Source: Roseateles sp. DAIF2
GTDB taxonomy: Bacteria; Pseudomonadota; Gammaproteobacteria; Burkholderiales; Burkholderiaceae_C
Direction of reading: 5' to 3'
Length of the DNA stretch: 64,000 nt
Assembly: GCF_015624425.1 (NCBI RefSeq)
Contig: NZ_CP049919.1
Span: forward strand, 2,418,001-2,482,000
Positions within the stretch are counted from its first letter, which is position 1, and each line of letters begins with the position of its first letter. The position numbers and the translations under genes are program-made. Positions 36,483 to 43,933 of the stretch are shown piece by piece. The notes under the pieces were generated by a model. It was not told the DNA's origin and searched no databases. It saw nothing but the letters and a program-made list of their open reading frames with translations.

Positions 36483-37892
36483 ATGGCTCTACTGACACAG
36501 ACCGCCGAACCGGCGGCTTCCTCCTCGCACGCCCCTACTACATCCGCACCGGTGGAGCGGCGCGCCGGCGCCGCTTCCTGGTACGCGCTGCTGGTGCTGC
36601 TGATCGCCACCGTGCTCGGTTCGATCGACGGCATGCTGATCACCCTGCTGACCGAGCCGATGCGCCATACCCTGTCGCTGTCGGACACCCAGATCGGCAT
36701 GCTGAAGGGCGCGGGGCTGATCCTGTTCGCCGGCCTCGCCACCCTGCCGCTGGGCTGGCTCAGCGACCGCTTCGACCGCCGCTTCGTGCTGGCCGGCTGC
36801 GTGCTGCTGTGGAGCGCGGCGACCGGGCTGCGTGGCACGGCGATGGACTACAGCATGCTGTTCATCGCCTCGATCGGCCTGGGCGTCGGCGAGGCGGGGC
36901 TGGGGCCGATCACGCACAGCCTGATCCCCGACCTGTTCCCGCGCGCCCAGCGCGTGCTGGCGAATGCGATCTTCGGCATCTCGGCCGTCTTTGGTAGCGC
37001 CCTCGGCGCGGTGCTGGGCGGCAGCATCGTGCGGGCGGTCGAGAACTCGCGCCACCTGCTGTCGGTCGACTGGCACGCCTACGAGACCTGGCGCCTGACC
37101 TTCTTCGCGATGGCCCTGGTCGGCATCCCGGTGGCGCTACTGGCGCTGACCATCCGCAGTGGTCGCAGCGGGCGCGGCGCGGCGGCCGCCGTCCATGATC
37201 CCTCTCCATCGACCACCACCGCCGCCCACGACGAGACCGGCATCAGCTTTCGCGACTACATGCGGGACCATTGGCGCACCCTGGCCGGCCTGGTGATCGG
37301 CTCGGGCCTGGCCTCGGTCGGGCTGAGCTCGGTCGGCGGCTGGATCCCCATCGTCGCGGCGCGCCAGTTCAACATCCAGCCGGCCGAGCTCGGCCAGGGC
37401 ATTGGCCTGGCCGTGATGGCGGGCACCGTGGTCGGCGGCGCGCTGGGCGTGCTCGCGATGCGCGTGGCGCGCCGCCGCGTCGGTCCGGCGGCGGCTGTGC
37501 GGGTGCTGACCCTGGGCTACTGCGCCGCCGCGCTGGTCTCGATCGGCCTGCTTTTCGTGCGCTCGTCGTTCGACGTGTTCGTGCTGCTGGCCCTGTTGGT
37601 GGTGCCGCTGATCTGCGGCTCCGTCGTGCTCCCGAACGTGCTGCAGCAGGTCGCGCCGGCCCATCTGCGCTCTCGCATCGTCGGCGTGCTGGTGATGTGC
37701 GGCCTGCCCTTCAGCGTGCTCGGGCCGATGGCCATCGGTGTGATCTCGGACGCGGTCAAGCATGTGCCCAACGGGCTGGCGATGGCCGTCGTGGCCATCA
37801 CCCTGACCGGCTGCCTGTTTGGTGCCTGCCTGCTGCGCGCCTACGAGGCTCCCTTCGTTCGCCTGCTGAAGGCCATGAACGCCGATTACTGA
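36483..37892 (+). CDS. Major facilitator superfamily transporter
   Basis: Inner-membrane MFS carrier of 469 residues with about 12 transmembrane helices. Loop 2-3 has the MFS signature as LGWLSDRFDRRFVLAG. A hydrophilic middle loop (around SGRSGRGAAAAVHD...HDETG) divides the two halves. The pattern EAGLGPITHSLIPDLFPRAQR resembles the spinster-like subgroup. It starts 2 bases after the receptor stop codon, so the two are translated together: receptor across the outer membrane, this protein across the inner one. It takes the place of the PTR2-type transporter MlrD in microcystin clusters. Substrate inferred from context only. Confidence 0.9.
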   Translation: MALLTQTAEPAASSSHAPTTSAPVERRAGAASWYALLVLLIATVLGSIDGMLITLLTEPMRHTLSLSDTQIGMLKGAGLILFAGLATLPLGWLSDRFDRRFVLAGCVLLWSAATGLRGTAMDYSMLFIASIGLGVGEAGLGPITHSLIPDLFPRAQRVLANAIFGISAVFGSALGAVLGGSIVRAVENSRHLLSVDWHAYETWRLTFFAMALVGIPVALLALTIRSGRSGRGAAAAVHDPSPSTTTAAHDETGISFRDYMRDHWRTLAGLVIGSGLASVGLSSVGGWIPIVAARQFNIQPAELGQGIGLAVMAGTVVGGALGVLAMRVARRRVGPAAAVRVLTLGYCAAALVSIGLLFVRSSFDVFVLLALLVVPLICGSVVLPNVLQQVAPAHLRSRIVGVLVMCGLPFSVLGPMAIGVISDAVKHVPNGLAMAVVAITLTGCLFGACLLRAYEAPFVRLLKAMNADY

Positions 37893-37911
37893 CAACCAGC
37901 TCCCAACACCC

Positions 37912-39624
37912 ATGTCTACCTCGACGACCCAACAACCATCATCCTCCAGCGCCGACCTGGTCAAGGCGATCGATGCCCTGCTGGAGCCGCTGTGCCGCGG
38001 CGACGAGCCCGGCCTGGTCATCGGCATCAGCCGGCAAGGCGAGCTGCTGTACCGCCGCGGCTTCGGCCTGGCCAGCATCGAGCAGGGCGTGGCCAACACG
38101 CCGCGCACGCGCATGCGCCTGGCCTCGACCAGCAAGCATTTCACCGCGCTGGCCATCCTGCTGCTGGCGGAGGACGGCAAGCTGCGCATCGACGATGCCG
38201 TGCAGCAGCATCTGCCCGAGCTGCCGACGCTTGGCGCCCCGGGCCCGACCCTGCGCCAGCTGATGCAGCACACCGGCGGCTGGCGCGGCCACGACGAGCT
38301 GTGGACCTGGGCCAACGGCCTGAACCTGCAGCCGCCCGGCACCAGCCTGGCGATGATGGCGCGGCAGAGCGAGCTCAACTTCGAGCCCGGCTCGCGCATG
38401 ATCTACAGCAATGGCGGCTATCGCCTGCTGGCCCTGACCGTCGAGCGGCTCAGCGGCCTGAGCTTCGCCGAGTTCCTGCGCCAGCGCATCTTCGAGCCGC
38501 TGGGCATGCTGGACAGCGAATCGATCCCCAGCGTGCTCGATGTGCGCGAGGGCCTGGCCGGGCTCTACCTGCCGGCCATGGGCCCCGCGGTGGCGGCTGC
38601 GGGGGGGCGGGCGCGCTGGACGCGCGCGCTTTATCCGACCGAGTTCGAGGGCAGCGGCTCGCTGGTCTCGACGGTGGACGACATGCTGGTCTGGCTGGCC
38701 CATCTGCGCAGCGAGCACAAGACGGTCGGCAGCGCGCAGAGCTGGGCCGAGATGCTGGCGCCGACCACGCTGAAATCGGGCGAGGTGTCGCCCTATGGCT
38801 TCGGCCTGGTCCGCCATCCCTATCGCGGCGTCGAGGTGATCCACCACAACGGCGCCATCCTCGGCGGCGGCTCGCAGATGATCACCGTGCCCGCGCATGG
38901 CCTGGACATCACGATCATGACCAACGGCAGCGCGGCCAACCCCGCGGCGATCGCCTTCAAGCTGATCGATCTGCTGCTGGCCGAGCAGCTGCCGATCAGC
39001 GCCGAGGCGGCGGTGCCGCGAGTCGCGGCCAGCGCCTTCCCGGGCCTGCTGGGCCAGCGCTATCACGAGCCGGAGAGCGGCTGCCTGATGCGCTTCGGCG
39101 AGGTGGCCGGCGTGCTGGGCCTGTCCGTGCATGGCAGCTCCGTGCTGCCGCTGCGCCTACGCGGCGAGAGCAGCGTGTGGCTGGGGGTCGTGGACATGGC
39201 GACCAGCACCTTCGAGGTCGAGCTGGCCGGCGTCGACCCGGCGCAGGCGCCCGACAGCCTGGAGGTGCGCGACGGCGGCCGGGTGCTGCGCTTTCGGCGC
39301 CTGCCCGAGACCGCGCCCGAGGCGGCGGCGCTCGCATCGCAGTTGGTCGGCGGCTACCGCAGCGCCGACCTCGATGCCGGCGGGCAGATCGCCATGGAGG
39401 GCGCGATGCTGACACTCACCGTGCAGGGCCGGCATGGCCAGCTGCGCTTTCGCCTGCAGCCCGTCTCGGACGAGGTGCTGCTGATCGTCCCGACCGACCC
39501 GCTGCTGGCCGCGCTGGCCAACAGCAATGTCGTCAACCTCGACCGCGCGGGCGGCCGGGTGGTCGGCCTGCGGATCGACAGCGTCCGTACCCGCCACATG
39601 CGCTTCACGCGCGTGGACCAATAA
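37912..39624 (+). CDS. S12-family serine hydrolase, MlrB/D-aminopeptidase-like (paralogue 3)
   Basis: Third paralogue, 570 residues, cytoplasmic. Catalytic motifs are Ser72-x-x-Lys75 in ASTSKHF, Tyr165-x-Asn167 in YSNGGYR and HHNGAILGG, where Asn replaces the Ala of the other two copies. The LEVRDGGRVLRFRRLPE stretch and the C-terminal YRSADLDAGGQIAMEG region follow the same C-terminal barrel. It has its own short Ser/Thr-rich N-terminus (MSTSTTQQPSSSS). It lies 19 bp after the MFS gene and 15 bp before the M81 fusion, so it repeats the hydrolase-then-M81 order of the divergent operon, as expected from duplication of a two-gene block. Confidence 0.87.
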   Translation: MSTSTTQQPSSSSADLVKAIDALLEPLCRGDEPGLVIGISRQGELLYRRGFGLASIEQGVANTPRTRMRLASTSKHFTALAILLLAEDGKLRIDDAVQQHLPELPTLGAPGPTLRQLMQHTGGWRGHDELWTWANGLNLQPPGTSLAMMARQSELNFEPGSRMIYSNGGYRLLALTVERLSGLSFAEFLRQRIFEPLGMLDSESIPSVLDVREGLAGLYLPAMGPAVAAAGGRARWTRALYPTEFEGSGSLVSTVDDMLVWLAHLRSEHKTVGSAQSWAEMLAPTTLKSGEVSPYGFGLVRHPYRGVEVIHHNGAILGGGSQMITVPAHGLDITIMTNGSAANPAAIAFKLIDLLLAEQLPISAEAAVPRVAASAFPGLLGQRYHEPESGCLMRFGEVAGVLGLSVHGSSVLPLRLRGESSVWLGVVDMATSTFEVELAGVDPAQAPDSLEVRDGGRVLRFRRLPETAPEAAALASQLVGGYRSADLDAGGQIAMEGAMLTLTVQGRHGQLRFRLQPVSDEVLLIVPTDPLLAALANSNVVNLDRAGGRVVGLRIDSVRTRHMRFTRVDQ

Positions 39625-39639
39625 GGATTGCCATCCATC

Positions 39640-42006
39640 ATGAAGTTCTTCACCGCTTTTCTCGCCACCGAGACCAACACCTTCGCCGCCGCACCGACCG
39701 GCTGGGGCAGCTTCCAGGAATACGGCATCTACCGCGGCGACGCCAGCACGCGCGATCCGCAGGGTTTCGGCCTCAGTCCGCTGACCCTGGGCGAATGGCT
39801 GGCGGAGAAGGGGCACGAGCTGGTCGAAAGCACCACCGCCTTCGCGATGCCGCTGGGCCGCACGGTGCGCGCGGTCTACGAGCGTCTGCGCGACGACATC
39901 CTGGCCGACCTGCGCTCGGCCGGTCCGGTCGACGGCGTGATCCTGATCCTGCACGGCGCGATGGTGGCCGACGGCTACGACGACTGCGAGGGCGACCTGA
40001 TCGCCCGCGTGCGCGAGATCGTCGGGTCTGAGGTGCCGATCGGCGTCGAGCTGGACCTGCATTGCCACTACACCGCGCTGATGCAGCGTTCGGCCGATGT
40101 GATCATCGCCTACAAGGAATATCCGCACACCGACGCGCTGGAACGCATGCGCGAGCTGATGGACATCGTGCTCGATGCGGCGCAGGGGCGGGTCAAGCCG
40201 ACAGCGGCCGTGTTCGACTGCAAGATGGTGGGCCTGTGGCACACGACGCGCGAGCCGATGGCCGGCTTCGTGCGCCGCATGCAGGCCGTCGAGCGCCAGC
40301 CCGGCGTGCTGTCGGTCTCGCTGGGCCATGGCTTCCCCTGGGCCGATGTGCCGGAGTCCGGTGCCAAGCTCTGGGTCACGACCGACCAGGATCCGACGCT
40401 GGCGGCCGCGCTGGCCGAGGAACTGGGCCGGGAATTCTGGTCGCTGCGCGAGCAGACCGGTACGCCGGCCCTGACGGTCGAGCAGGCCCTGACGCAGGCG
40501 CTTGCGCTGCAGGGCGGGCCGGTCGTGCTGGCCGACATGGCCGACAACGCCGGCGGCGGCGCGCTCAGCGACAGCACCTTCATCCTGCGCGAGCTGCTGG
40601 CGCGGGGCATCGGCGAGGTGGCGATCGGCGGCTTCTGGGACCTGGGCGCGGTGCAACTCTGCGCGGATGCCGGCGTCGGCGCGCGCGTCGATCTGCGCCT
40701 GGGCGGCAAGGGTGGGCCGACCTCCGGCGATCCGATCGACCTGCGCGCGACGGTGATGGCGGTGGTCGAGGACTTCTCCCAGCCCGGCCTGATGGGGGCC
40801 GACGACCGCATGGCGCTGGGCCGCAGCGTCTGGGTCCGGCTGGAGCAGGGCATCGACATCGCGCTGATCGGCAAGCGCAGCCAGGTGCTGGCGCCCGAGC
40901 TCTTCACCGGGCTGGGCATCGAGCTGGGCAACAAGAAGCTGATCGTCGTCAAGTCGGCCCAGCATTTCCATGCCCGCTTCGCGCCGCTGGCCAAGGCCGT
41001 GCTCTACGTCACCACACCCGGCACGGTGAACATGGACTTCGCGAACTTGCCCTACCGTGTGCGCGGCCTCGACTACTGGCCGCGCGTGGCCGACCCGCAT
41101 TGGGTCGGGCCGGCGGTGCCGCCACCGGGCCAGCTCTACGAGATCGACGGGCTGCGCCTGCACCTGCACCTGAGCGGCCCCGCCTCCGTCGATGCGCGCC
41201 AGCCCACCATCGTGATCGAGTCGGGCGCCGGTACCGTCTCGCCGCTCTATGCGCGCCTGCAGCGCACCCTGGCCCGCAAGTACCCGGTCTGCAGCTATGA
41301 CCGCCCGGGCCTGGGCTGGAGCCAGCCCGACGCGCGGCCGCTGGATGCCGAGCGCAATGCGCGCCGCCTGCATGCGCTGCTGGATGCGGCCGGGGTAAGC
41401 GGCCCGCTGGTCTTCATCGGCCATTCGCTGGGCGGGCTGCTGATGCGTGTCTACACCGGTCTCTACCCGGAGCAGGTGGCCGGTCTGATGATGCTGGATG
41501 CCAGCCATCCGGACCAGTTCGCGCTCTACAACGAGGCGCCGACCGAGCAGATGGCCGCCGAGCGCGCGAAGCGCGTCAGGCTGCGCGAGGGTGGCGCGCC
41601 GCCGCCGGAGTTCGCACTGATCGACGCGGTGTATGCCGACATGCCCGAGGCTGCCGCGCAGATGAAGTCCACCTTCACGCCCGAGGCGGTGGACGCGATG
41701 CTCTACGAGGTGCAGGGGCTGCAGCAGGTGGGGCGCCAGGCCGCGACGGCGCCCGATCTGGGCGATCGCCCGCTGGTGGTGCTGTGGGCGCCGAAGCAGC
41801 CGGCGCCGGCCGGCGTCGAGGGCTTGGACCTGGTCTACCAGCGCTGGCCGGCCTACCAGGAGGCGCATGCGGGTCTGTCGACGCGCGGCCGCGTGCGCGC
41901 GCTGGAGGGGGCCGACCACATGGGTATCGCGGTACTGCCGCCCTTCGTGGCCCAGGTGGCCGAGGAGATCGATGCCGTGATGGCGCAGATCGCCGCGGAT
42001 CGCTGA
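39640..42006 (+). CDS. Fusion of MlrC-like M81 metallopeptidase and alpha/beta hydrolase
   Basis: Single 788-residue protein. Residues 1 to about 485 are an M81 peptidase, closely similar to the one at 30.6 kb, with all metal and catalytic residues: Glu11, His105, Asp139, His141 and His163. After the shared end YWPRVADPH a short linker leads to an alpha/beta hydrolase (about 490-788) with oxyanion/nucleophile motif GHSLGG (Ser596) and catalytic His760 in GADHMGI; ESGAG and YDRPGLGWS are family marks. The ATG at 39640 matches the paralogue's MKIF start; an in-frame TTG lies 12 bp upstream. No frame break is seen at the junction. The fusion suggests successive cleavage of a peptide and an ester or amide. 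Confidence 0.88.
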   Translation: MKFFTAFLATETNTFAAAPTGWGSFQEYGIYRGDASTRDPQGFGLSPLTLGEWLAEKGHELVESTTAFAMPLGRTVRAVYERLRDDILADLRSAGPVDGVILILHGAMVADGYDDCEGDLIARVREIVGSEVPIGVELDLHCHYTALMQRSADVIIAYKEYPHTDALERMRELMDIVLDAAQGRVKPTAAVFDCKMVGLWHTTREPMAGFVRRMQAVERQPGVLSVSLGHGFPWADVPESGAKLWVTTDQDPTLAAALAEELGREFWSLREQTGTPALTVEQALTQALALQGGPVVLADMADNAGGGALSDSTFILRELLARGIGEVAIGGFWDLGAVQLCADAGVGARVDLRLGGKGGPTSGDPIDLRATVMAVVEDFSQPGLMGADDRMALGRSVWVRLEQGIDIALIGKRSQVLAPELFTGLGIELGNKKLIVVKSAQHFHARFAPLAKAVLYVTTPGTVNMDFANLPYRVRGLDYWPRVADPHWVGPAVPPPGQLYEIDGLRLHLHLSGPASVDARQPTIVIESGAGTVSPLYARLQRTLARKYPVCSYDRPGLGWSQPDARPLDAERNARRLHALLDAAGVSGPLVFIGHSLGGLLMRVYTGLYPEQVAGLMMLDASHPDQFALYNEAPTEQMAAERAKRVRLREGGAPPPEFALIDAVYADMPEAAAQMKSTFTPEAVDAMLYEVQGLQQVGRQAATAPDLGDRPLVVLWAPKQPAPAGVEGLDLVYQRWPAYQEAHAGLSTRGRVRALEGADHMGIAVLPPFVAQVAEEIDAVMAQIAADR

Positions 42007-42019
42007 AGCAGTTCTTGCC

Positions 42020-43441
42020 ATGGCCGAACTGCACGACCTGAGCGCCGAGGCGCAATGCGCGGCGCTACGCAGCCGCGAGATCTCCTCCACCGAGCTGGTG
42101 GCTCATTACCTGGATCGCATCGAGCGTCATGGCGCGGCGCTCGGCGCCTTCGTCCATGTGTTCGCCGAGCAGGCGATGGCGGCCGCGCGGCGGGCCGACG
42201 AGCAGCCGCCCTCGGGCCTGCTGCACGGCCTGCCGCTGCCGCTGAAGGATCTGCATCCGGCGGCCGGCCTGCCGACCTCGCTGGGCAGCGCGGCGCTGGC
42301 CGGCTGGGTGCCGGAGCAGGATGGCGGCGTCGTGGGCCGGCTGCGCCAGGCCGGCATCGTGGTGCTCGGCAAGACCCATGCGCCCGAGTTCGGCCCCTGC
42401 TGCTACACCGAGACGCGGCTGGCGCCGCCGGCGCTGAGCCCCTATGGGCAAGGGCTCTCGGCCAGCGGCAGCAGCGGCGGCGCGGCCGCCGCGGTGGCCG
42501 CCGGCCTGGCGCCGCTGGCCCATGCCAGCGACGGCCTGGGCTCGACCCGCACGCCGGCCTCGAACTGCGGCCTGGTCGGCATCAAGCCCAGCCGCGGGCG
42601 CATCCCCGCGGTGCTGCCGGCCTGGTACCAGCTCGGCTGCGAGGGACCGGTGGCACGCACGGTCGGTGATGCGGCGCTGTACCTCGATGCCGTCGGCGCC
42701 ATCGGCCCCGGCGAGCTGTGGCGCCAGCCGTCCTGGGCGCCCGATGCGCACCGCCGCGCCGCGCGCATGCCGCCGCCGGGCCGCCTGCGCATCGGCCTGT
42801 TGACCGATCCCGGCACCGACGAGGCGGCGGTCCATGCCGATTGCCGGCAGGCCTGCGCCGAGGCCGCGCGGGCGCTGGAGGGGCTGGGGCATGAGATCGT
42901 GCCGCTGGAGCTGCCGGCGGCGCTGCGCATCTGGGCGCTGCTGGAGCCGCTGTGCGATGTGCTCAGCATCGGCCTGGCCCTGCATGTGCAGCAGCAGGTA
43001 CCGCCTGAGCGACGCGACGCGCTGATGCCCTACACGCGCTGGCATGTCGAGCATGCCGCGGAGGTCAGCGGCATCCGCCATGCCCAGGCGCTGGCGCGGC
43101 TCGCGGCCGCGGCGGCCGCCTGGCTCAAATGGCAGTCGGGTGTCGATGTGCTGCTGACGCCGACCAGTGCCGCCCCGGCCCTGCCCAGCGGCGCGCTGCG
43201 GCTCGACGATGGCTGGGCCTCCAGCGAGGCGATGCTGCGCTGGAGCGCGTTCACGCCCTGGGCGAACTTCTGCGGCGCACCGGCCATCAGCCTGCCGGTG
43301 CACGAAACCGCGGCGGGCGTGCCGGTCGGCGTGCAGCTGATGGCGCAGCCCGGCCAGGACGAGTTACTGCTGGGCCTGGCCGGCGCGCTCGAGCAGGTGT
43401 TCGCCTGGCAGCAGCGGCATCCGCCGGTCTGGTTCCGCTAG
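42020..43441 (+). CDS. Amidase-signature family hydrolase
   Basis: Amidase of 473 residues with the Ser-cisSer-Lys triad: Lys76 in PLPLKDLHP, the cis-Ser in SGSSGGAAAA (151-152) and the nucleophile Ser175 in GLGSTRTPASNCGLVG. The family core ends with KPSRGRIP. Relatives include GatA, peptide amidases, nylon hydrolases and plant-hormone amidases; the absence of gatB/gatC nearby and the divergent body exclude GatA. It begins 13 bp after the fusion protein's stop and is the last gene of the receptor operon, followed by a hairpin terminator. It may cleave a terminal amide or an acyl-amino acid from the imported compound. Confidence 0.88.
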   Translation: MAELHDLSAEAQCAALRSREISSTELVAHYLDRIERHGAALGAFVHVFAEQAMAAARRADEQPPSGLLHGLPLPLKDLHPAAGLPTSLGSAALAGWVPEQDGGVVGRLRQAGIVVLGKTHAPEFGPCCYTETRLAPPALSPYGQGLSASGSSGGAAAAVAAGLAPLAHASDGLGSTRTPASNCGLVGIKPSRGRIPAVLPAWYQLGCEGPVARTVGDAALYLDAVGAIGPGELWRQPSWAPDAHRRAARMPPPGRLRIGLLTDPGTDEAAVHADCRQACAEAARALEGLGHEIVPLELPAALRIWALLEPLCDVLSIGLALHVQQQVPPERRDALMPYTRWHVEHAAEVSGIRHAQALARLAAAAAAWLKWQSGVDVLLTPTSAAPALPSGALRLDDGWASSEAMLRWSAFTPWANFCGAPAISLPVHETAAGVPVGVQLMAQPGQDELLLGLAGALEQVFAWQQRHPPVWFR

Positions 43442-43485
43442 GGAAGGGCGTTTCGCACCGGCCGCGCTGATCAGCAGAAATGAAG

Positions 43486-43508
43486 AGAGCCGCCATGAGC
43501 GGCTCTTT
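43486..43508 (+). terminator. Hairpin terminator after the amidase gene
   Basis: AGAGCCGC, loop CATGA, GCGGCTCT, then TT: perfect 8-bp stem about 45 bases after the stop, with a short T-run. Confidence 0.7.
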
Positions 43509-43890
43509 GCATAGTTTTGGCGGAGGTGGCTTTCAAGTCATCGGCTGCAACCCACATGGATGCTGGGTTCTCGACGTTTGAGATTTTCAATGTCCCCTCT
43601 CGTGTTTGACTCCCTGGCGTGGCGTGTTCCGCACTAGAACTCGCGGTCAGGTCTCGTTCTTCGGGTCAAAGATCTTCTGAAGGTGTTGCCTGGAAATCAC
43701 TTTCACGACTCGTATCACTCTCTCCTTTCCTTCCTCATCAATCCATCTCTGCACGCAGTGTGATGCCAACGAGAAGAAGGCCGAAGCCGCCGTGGTGCAT
43801 GACGGTCAGATCTCTCAATGTTCCTACATCGAGCAGAAATCGGGTCTAGGGCGTTGTGTTCATGTGACCCCGGCTCCACCACATCGCCAA
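43509..43890. other. Low-GC intergenic stretch, no recognised gene
   Basis: About 380 bp with visibly lower GC and different codon character from both sides. Short open frames exist on each strand (the best about 75 codons), but none shows a family I recognise, a ribosome site or bias. It may be a relic of foreign DNA. Confidence 0.4.
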
Positions 43891-43921
43891 GGGCCCGGAT
43901 CTCCTCCGGGCCCTTTCCTTT
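43891..43921. terminator. Strong bidirectional hairpin terminator
   Basis: GGGCCCGGA, loop TCTCC, TCCGGGCCC, followed by TTTCCTTTT on the plus strand. A 9-bp perfect GC-rich stem a short distance from the 3' end of the kinase gene on the minus strand. Confidence 0.7.
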
Positions 43922-43933
43922 TGGGCTGTCACT

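Noticed and set aside
19367..43441. The island as a canonical microcystin mlrABCD cluster
   Set aside because: No MlrA-type CAAX protease is present, the transporter is not of the PTR2 type and the enzymes are only family-level matches, so the mlr gene names were not assigned.
42020..43441. Amidase as GatA of the Glu-tRNA amidotransferase
   Set aside because: No gatB or gatC nearby, divergent C-terminal half and placement in the peptide operon.
43600..43890. Possible tmRNA or tRNA relic ending in GGCTCCACC
   Set aside because: The sequence has no tRNA-like T-arm, no resume codon frame ending in a normal tag and no 5' partner for the acceptor stem.
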